Origin: Ophiodon elongatus
Taxonomy: Eukaryota > Chordata > Actinopteri > Perciformes > Hexagrammidae
DNA: 64,000 bases
Direction: 5' to 3'
Assembly (NCBI GenBank): GCA_016806645.1
Contig: JACSYO010002129.1
Span: 2,146,001-2,210,000, forward strand
Made by a program: the position numbers and the translations under genes. The notes beneath the pieces were generated by a model. That model was not told where the DNA came from, searched no databases, and worked only from the letters and a program-made list of their open reading frames with translations. Shown in pieces: positions 1 to 13,919 of this stretch. The stretch's first letter is position 1, and the number at the start of each line of letters is the position of its first letter.

Positions 1-3000
1 AAAACTATGTAACATTTATAAACATAATATGTACGATCCGAAAGGAAGCCATGTTTGAAGACGGAAACATGTCGGCCTTATCCTCGTCCGAGGTTTTCCA
101 TTTCGGGGCTTTTGGGGTGCATAGTAGGAATGTTGATTTATTTTACTGTTATTTATTCTGAAATTAAATCGGGTCACGCAAAAGCTAATGGCTATTTTCT
201 TTTGTAGTTTTGTCCTGTCAAGGTAAGCTGCATCTGTCTATGTTAGAGCTTAGATATATCTAAGATACTCAAATTTGTGAAAAGACAAACAGATTAGGGG
301 TCTTAACATCAAGGCTGGGCTGCGTAAAAATATAATGCCAGTAGTAGCCTTTCTAAAAGGAGAAGGTATTCCAAAATAGGCTCTATTAAATGTGCACTTT
401 CATCAAAGTCAGATTAACAAACATAGGCAGAAAAGAGGAGGGCATGTGGAATTAAAGAGAGATGATGGTTTTATGTCCGTCACTGGCAATACTCATCTGG
501 AAACCACAATATCATGCTTTGTAGTGGTATGAAGGGAAATTAGGAGCCATAATAGATTTAAAATGTACTGCACAAACAAAGCTTTCAGCCTGACAACAAT
601 AAAAGTCACATCTATCTCGCATCAGCTGTGCCAGCTCTGATTGATATCAAAGGGTTGTTGTTTTAATTAGCAACTTAACCAGCAGGCAGAGTTCTGTCGG
701 GCTGCCTCCTAGTTACAGACTTTAGTTTAAATTTTCTTTATTCCTTCCCTCATTCTACACTTTTTGCTCCATACACTCGGCACATCAAAATGAGTTGGAA
801 AACAGCTTCTTGTTGGTGTGAAAGGCGGCCCTTTTCATCTCAGGATTTATGCTTTTAACCAGGCCCGCTTATGAGGACAGTGTGAAGCCTTACCATTAGA
901 GCCTGCAGCTGGGGGACTTGAAAGAGGGCATAATATACAGTCCAGGGGTGAATGGGAGGGTAGTGAAATAGTAAAACTCTAAAAAACAATGAATATTTGT
1001 TGCACTATAGGAGGGATACCGGGCAACTCTGTGATTTTTGTCTGATCCAAGCCGGTAGTTACATCTTGCGATTCCGTTTGTGCTAAAGAACTTTGTTTGA
1101 TTGTAAAATAGAACATTAATTTTAACGCAAAAAAAGAAAGAAACCCAAAAGGCAAACAATCATTCCTCTGCAGAGTTCATCTGGTCAGATAGCATCAGTC
1201 CAAAGGACAACAAAGTCTGTGAACCAGTGAGGCAGAGAGCAACTCCTTGAGGTCAGAGGTCAGGCTCAGATTAATGTTTCCACTGCTGCTCAGTATTCTG
1301 TGTCTTCTGTTGTAACCGTGGCCCAGACAACACAGATAACAGGCAATGTTCGACACAGACACGCACCCAGCTCCGGTTACACACACGTACACCTGAAGCT
1401 TGCTGGTCCTCGACTCCACAACAGGTGCTTTCTCCGCTCCTCCAGGGAAACATGAAACTCAAAACCTCCGGAGCGTGTCTGAGTAAAAGATGCGACCTGC
1501 GCCAAAGCTCTAGCCGTAGCCGGCTGCACGCTTCCACCCTCAGAGCAGAGAGCAGGCGAGAAGGCAAGAGAAGCAGGCCGAGGTGGTCGACCGGGCAGCC
1601 AAACTTGAACAGAACTTGGGACTCGCAAACTGCGAGTCTGATACTCTGCGCTTTCAAGCAAAGAGGTCAGGCACTCACAATGTGGACCATTTCCTTTTGT
1701 TTTATTCCTCCTGTTTTATTTTTCTAAAAGGCACACGTGAGGGGAGACACAGAATGCACTGGTTGAGAGAGAGAACCTCTTCTTCTCCTCTCTCTCTCAG
1801 TTTACACACAGTATCCTCTTGTTTTGCTCACTAAGGGATGTCTCAAAACTGACACCCGTCTTTTATCACTGCACCCTGCCCTGTGGCCTCTCGGGACAGA
1901 TAGTCATTGAGGTCACAGTCCCATCGCATCTGTCTGCGATCTTCACCACAGGACTCTCACATTACACAGACACAAAGGATGTCAGCGCGTGGGCCTCATT
2001 TGTTTTATTATTTTACTGTGTTGTTTGCACAACTTTTGCCAATCCTGCGCCTCCTTTATGTTCTCTGTGAGCTAGACAGCATGACCCCACTACTCTGCTG
2101 AGTCTACCTTTGACCTGGCTTGAATCAGTCACAAACAACAACTCTGCCTTCTCTTACTCTCTCTATGCCTCGCTCTCTTTCTCTGTTTATCTTCACTGCT
2201 CTCCCAGACCCAGCAGCAAACCACACCACTGCAGTAGTTACAGTCTTATGAGTCCAAAAGGACAACATCACCAGGAAACGGTAAATACGGCATCCTAGTG
2301 TCACAAAGCTGGACTCTCTTCAGGCCTTGTCTCGTGCCTGTGCTGTCTGGATCACCGACCCTAGAAGCAGTGTGGTCCAGAGCTTTATCCTCCTGTTAGA
2401 GACACCCAAAGAGAACTGTTCTCCCCAAAACGCCTAAGAGGACCCGGCCTCGTGCAGGGACGGGGCAATGTTTGTGCTGTGTGTGTGCTTGCGGTTAGAA
2501 GTGGCTGGGCAGACCAGTTTTATCACTCAGCCACAAGCCTGGAGTTATGCGCACACTCCGACACTCTGACTACTGCTCTGACATATTTTCCAGTTCCAAC
2601 ATGAATGCAATGTTAGTCTGTCACCTGGCCACTTGATCTGTATCTACCTGGTGAAACACAGAATGTTTATATCTCTAAGCACCTTTTATATATCGCTGAT
2701 AAAAAAAGGGAAGGTGGGAGCCTTTTCCCTCATTGTCCGGACATCTTTGGACTGAATGCTTGAGCTATCACTCTTTTTGTCTTTGTATAGAAGATCAAGG
2801 GATGGCTCAAGCTGGATGTTGGCACATTTCTTTGCCTTTGTCCTTTGTTACAACCGTCCTGTGTGAGAGTTCAAAATGGAGCTGTGCTAAATCAGAGGGT
2901 GTGTATGAATCAGGCGGCAGGCAGGCACACTGACTGACTGTAGGAGCGGCTGACAGACAGGCCGACTATCCTTCTTAGACAAACAATGTCACACGTACTC

Positions 3001-3867
3001 GCTGAGGAAACACTCGCACACACGATCCCTCAACCTGTCTGCTCGTCGGCCTGTGCATCCGGATCATCTTTCCACTTACTCATCTCACATACTGTCGTTA
3101 CTTGTCTGAGCATCTCCTCTGGCCTCCAACAACATAAATGGGCCTCGACTGATTCTGATTCTGATTCAGTCAAAGCGCTGAGGATGAATGTGCACACAAA
3201 CACTTGTACAGATAACAGGTGCCACTTCTTGTTTGAAACATCCCACAATTATTTCTAAGATCCCCTTCTTCGCCTTGACACCTTGTCTTCCTCTTGCTCC
3301 TCTGCTCACCTCTTTCCCCTCTCTCAGGTTTGTTCATGTAGCTGGCAAGGGTATGACAGGAATCTGATGAACAGCCCTGCAGGGCCCGTAGCAACTTTGT
3401 AGCTGTCCAAGTGTTCTTTCGGCTGAGGACCTTGAGATAGCTCAAGGCTGAAGTAATGGAATGGTAAACAGAAATACAGTGCAGCGCTTGTGCTAACAGG
3501 TAAACATACAACTTATTTACCTTGTTAAAATGCAGTTCAACATAGAAGCTTGCAGCCTTGGAAAGGACACATACAAACTCACAGCTCATTGGCACAGGGC
3601 AGTCCTTCATTTGGGCTATTTACAGATATGTGAAGCTGAAGGCTTACACAAGAACGAGTGAAAGAATAAGTTCATATTTGCATCTTACAGAGCTCCTCCT
3701 CTTTGGGTGAGATTTTGCTGAAGTCTAAGGCAATACAATGTGAGGGATGATTACTATGTCAGGTAGAGGAAGGAGCCAAGTGATTTATTAATTATCGGTT
3801 GTTGTTCATTATTACTCATGACCAGTTTCACAGTAGTCCATGTTGTCATGTATTGAGTGGTTGAAGG

Positions 3868-3935
3868 TAAGTCTGGGCGATATGGAGAACATCAAATATT
3901 GATACAATATATTGCCTAGCCCTTTTTTTAAAGTA
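3868..3935. repeat. MITE-like fragment (GGGCGATATGG family)
   Basis: TCTGGGCGATATGGAGAACAT ... ATATTGCCTAGCCC contains inverted CTGGGCGATAT / ATATTGCCTAG ends spaced ~25 bases apart. These words mark a common fish MITE family. Confidence 0.35.
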
Positions 3936-5447
3936 AGATTGAACCATGCCCATATTCAGTTAGTCAGTGACATTAAATAAGAAATGTTGTAAGTGTACAG
4001 TGAATTTGGCACAAGTGGAACTTTCCGCGTTAACTTCTTTTCCACAACCTCTATTTAAAGGCAGGCATTGTGCAATGCTACCTGTTTTTCAGGCCCCTAA
4101 CTTCACACCCTCACCTTTTCTAAGGGTTACCGTTTCTGATTTTTCTTGTCATTCTGGCCCGCAGGCTTTTTAAAAATGTGCCACACACAAGATTAATGTG
4201 AAATGAAGATCGCTGCCGCTGATCATGTCACAAAGGAATTTATTGTGAAACGGCTGCCTGTGTTGGTAGTGCGCCAGCGCTGGGGAGGCTGGCTGGCAAA
4301 CCAGTAGTCAGGCAGCACAGATCCCCTGCACCAACACTGACATGACTCTTCTTCATGGCCTCGGGTTACCCTGCCTTTATCACCTGTACCGAGACTTGTT
4401 TATTACAGAACTGCTACCACAGTGTGATTTTGCTTTTAGGTATTCAAAGTGGCTACTTAAGACACACATCTGATTGTCATTTTCCACTGTGAACTTAAAT
4501 AAGTCTGATATCGAATGCCTCTCGATGTTGTTTCACAGATAAATGACAGCACCCAGGGGCCAACATCAGTCTTTAATCCAGAGTTTGATTGTCACATTGA
4601 CATGCGTACTGATTAAACTAGTGAGCCCTACTATCGTAGCAAGTGTAAAGACATCAGTCAGCAACAGTCTATTAAGATATCAAAGTTGACCCTCAACTCC
4701 ACAGTTGCCTGCAGCAGGTGCTCACTACCAGGAGATTCCTCATATCCAACACTGACAAGGTGAGAGAGGATAAGGGAGAGAAGGGTAGTGACAGAAGTGG
4801 AGGAATTAATAAGTGAGTCCTCTGTAACCTCTTCCCTTAAGGCTTAAATCTACCGAATGCACACGTGAGGAATTCATTATGCATTTCTTAGAAGACCATC
4901 AAAATTGATTTGAACTCCTTCTAATTCACACATCTTAGCAGCATGATCTGCTTATGATGTATGTTCTGCATGGAGAGGCTGTTCTATTATACGCAATCTT
5001 ACAGAGAAATACGCCACTCAAACACAAACCTAAAAAAAGTACGGCCCTTTAAGGGGCCCTTTACCCTGACGCCTGCTTAAGTCCCCTCATTGAATGAAGC
5101 AAAAGAAGGTCTCTTGGTGTTGTTACGGGAGAGTTATGCCTTCAGTATACTGGATTTGTGTCTAGATGTCTGTGCCCTATGGGCTAGTCAGTCACACTGA
5201 CATAAACACAGAACCTGAGACGACCTGTCAGACTGCCACACAGAAAGAGAGGGGGGGTGAGGGGGAGATGAGTGATGCTTTGTTATTGTAACAGTGAATG
5301 GCAATTTGTCTATATAAAGAGCAGCTTGTTAGCTTTCACATCCGTTCATACGCATCATTAAGGGACTACAGTAGATTCCTGAGCTGACCTGTAACACACA
5401 GAACAATGCATACCTGTGTGTGTTCGCTCACAAGCTTACCGAGCTGC

Positions 5448-5449
<2 letters not shown>

Positions 5450-5531
<82 letters not shown>
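5450..5531 (+). repeat. (GT)n microsatellite, ~82 bp
   Basis: Uninterrupted GT dinucleotides. Confidence 0.97.
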
Positions 5532-5532
<1 letters not shown>

Positions 5533-6224
5533 GATGTCAATCTGTTTGTTTGAGTATCTGCATTTCATGAAGGAGCACCCTTGTTTGCTCTTCCATGTTT
5601 GCTTTTAAGTAAAGATATTGACAATATTAACCGACCATTATACGTGCTCACCATGGTGTCAGGACATTGATGAGTAACGGACTGAGTTGGAGAAGTTGTG
5701 TTTATGCTGTAGCTCACCATCATGTCCGGAGGTTTAACACACGCAGCTACAAGTCGCATTAATTGGAACCACAGCTCCGGAGCCTCGTCACATGCACGCA
5801 CTCGTATTTTACTGCATTCAAATATACATACATTAGGTGTGGCAGCGATTTGTGTCGTCAGCACACAGGAAAAAGGCAGATAAAACACACACAGGATGGG
5901 CTTTAAATCATCGGTACCGACTTTGATGATAAAACTCAAAGGATTAAGGCCGAAACTGTTTATTTTGGCATTGAAGAATTGCCTGGATAGCAAATAATTT
6001 ACAGCAACATACGCAAATTCCTTCACCTCAACCTCAGAATGAGAACTGGGCACCTCCTCTGTACTCTCTTCTCTGTTTTCCCTGAGGACGACGGGGCTGC
6101 TCGGAGAGACGTGCAGGAGCTGTAAGGCAATTAGCGAGAGTAGCGGTGCACGTCCAGAGGTCCGAGGCTACGGTCTCGTCCTGCGCATGTGTGTGTCTTT
6201 ACAAGCGCACACAGTTCCTGTCAC

Positions 6225-6431
6225 AGCTCATTGACAACTAACACAACACAGGAATGAGGCAGGGTTGAGGGTGAGGGGTTTGTAAAGTAGAAAAGAAAAT
6301 CAGGGCGACAGTTTTCACCACAGACGCAATAATAGGCGATAACCCCGGCACATATAGGAAGTGTATTAGTTTAGAAACCCCTCACCCTCAATCCTGCCTC
6401 ATTCCTGTGTTGTGTTAGTTGTCAATGAGCT
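6225..6431. repeat. 57-bp inverted repeat, 56/57 identical, 93-bp spacer
   Basis: The left arm 6225-6281 starts AGCTCATTGACAACTAACAC; the right arm 6375-6431 ends GTTAGTTGTCAATGAGCT. Aligned as inverted copies they differ at one base only (GGGTT versus GGATT within the arm). The spacer is 6282-6374. No target duplication is evident outside the arms. Confidence 0.95.
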
Positions 6432-7480
6432 ACTCTCTAGTTTTTTTTACTTTCTGCGTATGTAAAACAGGCAAACTTCTCAAAAAAATACCATTTCTAA
6501 CAGAAATCTAACAGAGTGGGACCTCATATTGAGCGGACCTTACGCATAAACTACAGTGAGAGAACCGATCATTCAGTGCAACTGTGCAGCTCGTTGACAT
6601 TTTGATTAATTATAAGCCTTTACACCTACTAGATGTTTTAAAGGTTACATGTACGGAGAAGTCTACACTCTACCCACTTATCTGATAACTCCATAACTCC
6701 AGCAGGCAGACAGGCTCGGTAAACTCCAAACTTCTTCCCTTCTCTCTTTTTCCTTTCCCCTCCGTCTGTAACCCTACACAGCCTCACTGTATCTATTAAA
6801 TGCCGTGTGTGTGAAGAGAGCTGCTCTTGTTCTCCTGCCAGTCTTGTAAAGAGGCTCAGAGTTGCGTGAAAGGACCCTATTGAGGAAGCAGGGTGTTACA
6901 GTTAACACAATAAGGACCGCCTACAGCGTGTGATTTGGGTTTAAAGATGCAAATATTCAAAGGAGTGTATTATTATGACAGGTGTCTTTGCTTCTGTTTT
7001 GCTTCTTTTTTTTGTATTACAATGGAAAAACTAACCCTGGAAGTTAACAGGAGGTTTATATTCTGGTACCCGGCCACAGCTTCTTCATAATGTCAGATTA
7101 AATTTATTGCTTCACTCACCCAGTGAAGAAGCTTCCTCCTCTACTCTCGCTCCACTTTTCTTGGTTTCAGGTCTTCCTTCCCTGAAAACAGCACAACAGT
7201 TATACCTGTTAGCCATACAGTGCATGCGTGTTTCGTGTCCTCTCCACTTATTTGGAATCCAGCCCTCCTGTCATGCATTGTTTGCAAGCAAAACAGGAAG
7301 TTTTTTTGACTGTTAATTGGTTGGATTCCAGCCGTGTGCGGGAGCGTGCTGAGTGCTGGCAGGCCGTGTGGCAGCACAAGAGAATGACAGAGCGGGAGAG
7401 GAAGAATGCAGGCCGACCACTCCACTCTGTCAGCTCCTTGTGCTCTGGTATCGGCACATCAGCCATGGCCTGAGAGTGTT

Positions 7481-7487
<7 letters not shown>

Positions 7488-7538
<51 letters not shown>

Positions 7539-7548
7539 CGTGTGTGTG
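7488..7548 (+). repeat. (GT)n microsatellite with GC interruptions
   Basis: GT run broken by GCGTGCGT near its right end. Confidence 0.95.
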
Positions 7549-7839
7549 GAGCGTTGACTTCTTAAGCAAACATGAGACTGCTTCTTTGAGCCCCCATGTG
7601 TTGCACTGTGTTTATGGCACAGTTTCTGGTGTGATCTGTGAGATTAATTGAGTTTCACTGTCTTAAACTGCTCCTGAACGAGGTGTTCATCAAATGTAAA
7701 AGTGACATACATTGATATTTCCTACAAAGACAATGTTGCTAATATTTCAAAGCAGCTATAAAGTTCTTACGTCACTGATTTTATTTTTAGAGTTCTCAAT
7801 AAAGGGATATGAGCCTGTGCTTTACCTCTTAAGTGTTTT

Positions 7840-7842
<3 letters not shown>

Positions 7843-7903
<61 letters not shown>
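7843..7903 (+). repeat. (GT)n microsatellite, ~61 bp
   Basis: Uninterrupted GT dinucleotides, ~300 bases from the previous GT tract. Confidence 0.97.
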
Positions 7904-7905
<2 letters not shown>

Positions 7906-10179
7906 AAGACAAGTAGGGGCCCTCAGTTCTCCAATGAAAGCCAAGAGCAGCTTTAATTGTATGTGATGTCAGCTGGCAGGGCCCAAATTGACCACACTGT
8001 TTGTGTGTTTTTATTGATCAGCGTCTCATTATCCGTGACAACAGAGCTGTTTGTGCGTGCGGCCATTTGTTTGGCGCTTGGAATGAATACAGTATTAACT
8101 AGTATCGAATGTTACTTTGGAGCGCGGTTATTGGATCATACTTGTGAGTTGGTTTTGCAAAACACAAAGTGACCACTTAATAGATGTTTTATTAGGTGGA
8201 GACATTTCGCCAAGAGCCGCTCCCACACTTCTTTTTTTAATGACAGACTTTTAAAATGTTCATGTAATTGATTCAAGGCATGGTCATCAAACAGTTTTTT
8301 GAGATAATCAGAGGAGATGCACAAAGCATCTCTCTGGTTTCTACATCACAGACAGTGGCAACGTACTGGAAGAGTGAGTCCAGTGTAGCTAGTATGAATA
8401 GTTGAATCGTTAACAGTCTCTAAGTAGTGTTTTCAAACCATACTTCATATACCTCAGCTCTGAGTCAGGTGAAAAACAGCGCCACAAACAAACCACATGT
8501 TATACATGGTTGCGTAACAACCTCACCTCACCTCACTGTGCATATACCGTCTCCGAGTCACCGTGCAGCACACACTCGCTCCCAAACACGGAGCGCGGCG
8601 TTTACATCTGAAAATACGGTGCCGCAGTCCGAGGCTCGGTGAGGCCCGCCGACCTACTGCGAGGCCTTCGCTGCACCCTGCACCCGAGTGTTTATTTGTC
8701 TGTGGGAGTGTTTTGCTTTGCTGCAAAGAGGCTTTTGTGCGTGTTTTTTTCTTTTGTATGTGTGTGTGTAAACACAACGATGCATGCTTGGTAGTGGGTG
8801 AGTACATGCAGGGGTTACCGACAATCTTATGTGAGTTACTACTGTTTGAGGACTCGTGCGCTGACCCTGCCGCGGTCAGTTTCCCGAGGTCACTGTGTCT
8901 CCCTCTCAGACAATCCCTTGACTGCACTGTAAATATTTAGCTCACAGAGTGGAACTCGGCACTCAAAATAGATTCAAATCATCTTTACCACTAAGCTTCA
9001 TGAATGACTGTAGCACTTTTGTAAAAGGCTAAACTGCCGGCAACAATATTCCTAGCTTGGTATGCCGTAATAACTCAGGCCGCCTTCTCCGCATCTTTCC
9101 ATGAGACATTTGGTCTTTAATTTGTAACGGCTGCGCACTGCCAAATCATTGGTAGTGTCTTTTAACCTGCCAATACCTCTTATAGTGTTGTTTTTTGCCA
9201 TTATTGGTTTACTTTCATATGTATTCTCTTTTGAAGGAGCTATTTTTGTCAGTCCCTTTCTTAGAGGACTGATACTTTTCAGCCTTTCTCCTCACTATAA
9301 TTTTCTTTCTTCCTCTGTGTTCATCTGTTAAACATAAATATCGCCTCACCCTTCTCCTCCTCTGTTTCTCTTTTTCTCTCTGTGTCACTCCCTTTCTCCT
9401 CCCCCCATCTGGTTTAATCTCTCCCAAAGCAGAAAGTAGCTGAGCAGTCTGGCCTTAATGTTTGAACCACTTTGTAGTGGCATCATCTAAAACTGCCAGC
9501 AATTTGTACAAATTACAGCTCAAAACGTCCGTCCAAACCCTAAACCTGCAGATGAGGGTTGGGATAAACAGAGAAACGCTCCATGTGTTGCTGTAGGTGT
9601 GTTGCCTTGTATATTGAATTTGTACACTGGTGAAAAGCTGTGACTTGACGCACCGTCACAACCGCTCGGCTGTTGATTTCAGTGTCGAGTGATTGAGATG
9701 TGGGCCGATGCACGGTGGCATTCGGAAGTACACATTTGCACGTATACATGCACAGATCTTTCTCTCGCGGGCTGCCTCTTGCTCTCTCAAGGTGCGGACA
9801 GCAGCAGATAACAACACTATTTGTGTCCCTGGCTGCGACGGAAATAGACATAAAGCAAAAGGGAACCAGAGAAGTCCAACGTCGACTGATGTAATGCGAG
9901 AAAGCGGCTCCGCGCGTACGTGCCAGCTCGTATGTACGATGTGCCTACACGAGAGTGTGTGTGAATGTCGCCACTCTGTGACGAACGACGTCTCGGACAG
10001 TCGGTGGCCTGATGGCGAGCAGACACACACTGACCTGCAGGGACACACCTCGCATGAGCTCGCATGTTTACTCTGCCGTCTTATCATTCAATCCATATTC
10101 AGTAAAACATTAATGTTAATCTCGGGATTTGACCTTCCTCTCAAAGTGACATCTGTCTTTACCACTTCTGGTTTTGGCC

Positions 10180-10183
<4 letters not shown>

Positions 10184-10215
<32 letters not shown>
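10184..10215 (+). repeat. (GT)n microsatellite, ~32 bp
   Basis: Uninterrupted GT dinucleotides. Confidence 0.95.
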
Positions 10216-10218
<3 letters not shown>

Positions 10219-10373
10219 CCTTGTTTTGCTCTGGTTCAAGGCTCATTTCCTAATTACAGTGCTGGCCAGAGGTAATTACAACCTTAGATTAAGAGCTGTT
10301 TCTCTTTTTTTTTTATGGGCCCACTGAAATGCAGCAATTTGTGGTGGCTTTCTGGGATGAGCATCCTCCCTCT

Positions 10374-10377
<4 letters not shown>

Positions 10378-10434
<57 letters not shown>

Positions 10435-10496
10435 CTCTCTCTCTCGCTCTCTGTCTCTCTCTCTCTCTCTCGCTCTCTCTCTCTCTCTCCATCTGT
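10378..10496 (+). repeat. Interrupted (CT)n tract, ~119 bp
   Basis: Polypyrimidine tract of CT with TTTT, CG and TGT interruptions. An A-run (~10577-10593) follows. Confidence 0.95.
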
Positions 10497-11094
10497 CTCA
10501 CTCTACTCCTCACTGCTGTTGGTTTAGGAATTTGTGGGAGTTTTTTGCAGATTTTCCAACTAGAGTGAAATGGCTTAAAAAAAAAAAAAAAAAAGAGCAT
10601 TTAATGTAAAGCTTTAGCGAGAGTTTCTTTGTTTCAGTTTTAGAAGATGGACAAACTGATAAATCTGACGACAGTGAGCATGTGTGTGTGTCTGCATCTG
10701 TGGACACGGAGGACAGCAGTATATCTGAGGTTTACGCTCAAGCTGGGGCACTCCAAAGCCCTCAGATCCCTTCACATGTGTGTGTATATTTATGCAAGGT
10801 TTTGAAGTGGTTCTTCTGAACGCATCATTTGGCTGCATCGGCAAGCTCTTCTTCAATTTAGCTTGGCAGGCGTACAGGCTGGGGTTTGCCTCCGCATACC
10901 GCTGGGTCAGCATTGATGTGTGAGGCTGAGGCCCTTGAGCCGGGGTTTTTATTTAAGATGCCTCTTTCAGAAAGCGGCTCTTGGTTGTCAACCAGGGAAT
11001 GCCCCCAAGCCCCCCTCCACCCCCCCACCCGCGGCACAGCACCTGACTAGGGGCATGCCGCAGCCTTTAATTCTGACAGAGGAACATCTAGAAT

Positions 11095-11105
11095 TCTCTC
11101 TCTCG

Positions 11106-11138
<33 letters not shown>

Positions 11139-11139
11139 C
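11095..11139 (+). repeat. (CT)n tract
   Basis: Short interrupted CT run in a pyrimidine-rich stretch. Confidence 0.9.
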
Positions 11140-13919
11140 CTCCCCACAGACTCCTTGCTAATTGTGTGATGAGCACTAACTTTCACATGGCCTTCAGAAA
11201 AACAAACACCCACCCACATATTCCAACTTTCTGCTCTGTCGACTTCCCTCTCCCTGCCTGCTGTGTGAGTGGCCCACTCTGGTCCTCCTCTACCTCCACC
11301 TCCCCATATTCCTCCTCTCCTCCCTTCCCGAGGCCTCCCGCCTCAGCACCTGACTTTTAACCCTCTAATCCCTCTGCTGCAGAGGGTAAGATGCTTCAGG
11401 CACTGCCCCTAATTGGCGTAAAACAGAGCTCTGGCGATATGAGGCACGATGGGAAATCCTCTTCTCTCAACCCGGTTTGGAGATAGAAGAGTGTCAACAC
11501 TCAGTGTGAAGATGTACAGGCATCACAGGCTCCCGTAAGATGCCCAGCAGATAGGCATGTCTCAACACAGCTAATGAAGAAAAGAAAACTGTCATTCATC
11601 GTCAGCAGAAGATTTAGACATCAGTGCTCTTTTCACCCGAGCTCTTTGGCACAGATAATGAAATGTCAGCCTTGATTTTGTAAAAGAAAATAAGAAAGTC
11701 AAATAACAGAAAGTACAGACTGACACAATGGTGGTAGCCAGATCCCGGAGGAGTAGTGCTGTTTCGACAGCACCGTCACAGGAGTGTGACAGCAGGCCTG
11801 TGCTTAATTGCTTAAATTGGGTTTTAGGACAGAGGGCTACTTTGCCTTAGTCATGCTTCCCTTCCACAGACCGACATTTAAGGGCATGACATGTCCCGTG
11901 GGGCCGGGATAATCCACCCGGTGTGCATATGTGTCCACTTAATAGTCACACCAGCACGCACGGTCGCACACTTTATTGCCAAAGTGTTATGTGACTAATA
12001 TTTTGGCGAGCTGTGACTTTAATCACAGGTAAACTTTACCTCATCTATTCCTTCTCCCTGTCTCTCTCCTCATTTAGCGACATAACGCATCCCCCCTCAG
12101 TACCAAGAGTGTCAACAGGCGATTGTACAAACGCAACGGTCTGCCGTGAGCTTTACACCAGTAAATAACGACCGCTTTCTTGAGCTGTAACTGTTCCAAT
12201 CTGTGCATCGGAGTAGCCTGAAAGTTCCCCACATTAGTGAAGGATAATTGGCCTCCTGTGGGTGCTCTGCTGTGTCTGGTAGCCTAAACCAATTACCACT
12301 ATTATATACTGTCAATGACACAGTAGCTTCTCCTATAGCATAATGACAGCCTGTGAGGGAACAAGCGGTACACCGGTGTAGGGGTTAATAGTGGGGCTAT
12401 TGGAGTAGTTTACGCTGCCTGTTTAGCCCCCAGGAAAGATTAGGCAATTTTCCACGCCTGTTTGTGGGGGGCTGTGTAAAAGATGGTAATCTGATTTAGA
12501 GTTGGAGGGTTCGTAGTCAGAAGACTGCGCTTACATGAATTTGGCATCTCAGACAAAAGGCGTATGCACCGATTACTGAGTCCCAGTTAGGTCTTCGGGC
12601 TTCTGGTTGGTTCTGTATTTTCATATAATATAATAATATATAATAATCAATCAATTGCACTGTTATTTTATGCAGTGTCAACACAGTGAGATTACCTCTT
12701 TAAGGAGGACTGGTTCTATCAGGTTTCTGGGCTTATCACCAGGGCAACAGAGTACAAACACTTACATGATTGACAGCTGAAAACTAAGAATATAAGGGTC
12801 CCTCTTTAAAGACCCTTCTCAGGGAATCACAGACTATATCGGCTTTATATTTGGAAAGATGAGATGAGATTATCAGGATAAAATAGATGCACTTGCGGTT
12901 CTTTATGAATCCACTTTTTGGAACTAAACGTGTTGTGTCATGTCACTTCATCGGATGTTAGTTTATCGAGTGGAGTGGCGGGTCACTCTGAGATTTAATC
13001 TTTCAGGAATTTGACCTCATCGCTCATTGCTCTGCTGCACACATGCTGAAGGAAAGTGATTTATCTCTAATTTGTAGTGTTTCATTCTACCCACTGCACC
13101 GCCTCCAGCTAAAAATCAAGTGCTAACAATGCTGATTTTTTTTTGATTTTTTTAATTACAATTAAATTATGGCGCCATCTTTATAGCAGTAGCAGCTGTT
13201 TATAGATATGTATTATATCGTAGGGTGGCACCAATTATGCTTATGACTGAAACTTGACCACCAAACACCATTTCAACGCAATTGTGTCCTATTGAACTTT
13301 CTGTGATGGGACGTTCCCCCGGTGTGAGTCCAAAAACAGCTTTTCCCCTGCGGTGAAGAAGGCTCGGTGCGGTCTAGACACTCGGCTCGGCCCCTGCATG
13401 CTGCACGGCGTCCTGCGGTCCCACGCCAGCCCGCCTCGTTACCGCCCCGATTGCTCCTTTTGCTCCGCGCACACGCTCGCGTTCCCAAATAATGTTTTAT
13501 TGTCATTAGTGGCACCCACATAGCCAATAAAGCCTGTTACTTTCAATAAGTCACTGGAGCGGTCACGTTGATCTGTAGATCTTTACAACAAAGAACTGTC
13601 GTTTTGTTGTTGTTTTTTTTTTTTTACACATTTTACAGGGATGCTATGTGCAAAAAAAAAAACTTTTTTAATACTGTACGTTACAAGAATTTGTATACTA
13701 GTATTACCTGACTGTTGAGCGGAACAGACACACGGTGAGTTTCTGAATTATTCTCCTGAGTTGTAAAGGGAGGTGTCGCACAGGACACACAAACGGAACT
13801 TAAATGAGCATCGATCAGCGGTGGCTTATATTTAAAATGGTACATAAACTTGACGAATAGTTTGGATTTCATACTGTTGACGCAGTTAAGCTGTTAAGAT
13901 GTTTTGAAAGTTGATCACA

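Larger units (their letters stand above)
1..13919 (+). other. Gene-less stretch, probably part of a long coro7 intron
   Basis: No exon of coronin-7 or any other recognised family was found on either strand. It holds microsatellites (5450-5531, 7488-7548, 7843-7903, 10184-10215, 10378-10496, 11095-11139), the inverted repeat at 6225-6431, and CpG-containing patches (~8560-8680, ~9650-10060, ~13320-13480). Some complex-sequence segments look like conserved regulatory DNA (~600-720, ~11390-11470, ~12330-12520), without proof. Confidence 0.5.

Noticed and set aside
5420..5608. Cys/Val-repeat frame
   Set aside because: It is a translation of the (GT)n microsatellite. Similar frames at 7353-7651, 23212-23524, 36109-36370, 52584-53092, 54057-54326 and 54805-55350 were dropped for the same reason.
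9693..10253. 186-codon plus frame in a CpG-containing patch
   Set aside because: Ends in a GT microsatellite, overlaps two long minus frames, no recognisable domain; chance frame in GC-richer DNA.
10315..10600. Ser/Leu- and Arg/Glu-repeat frames on both strands
   Set aside because: Translations of the (CT)n tract; no unique protein sequence.
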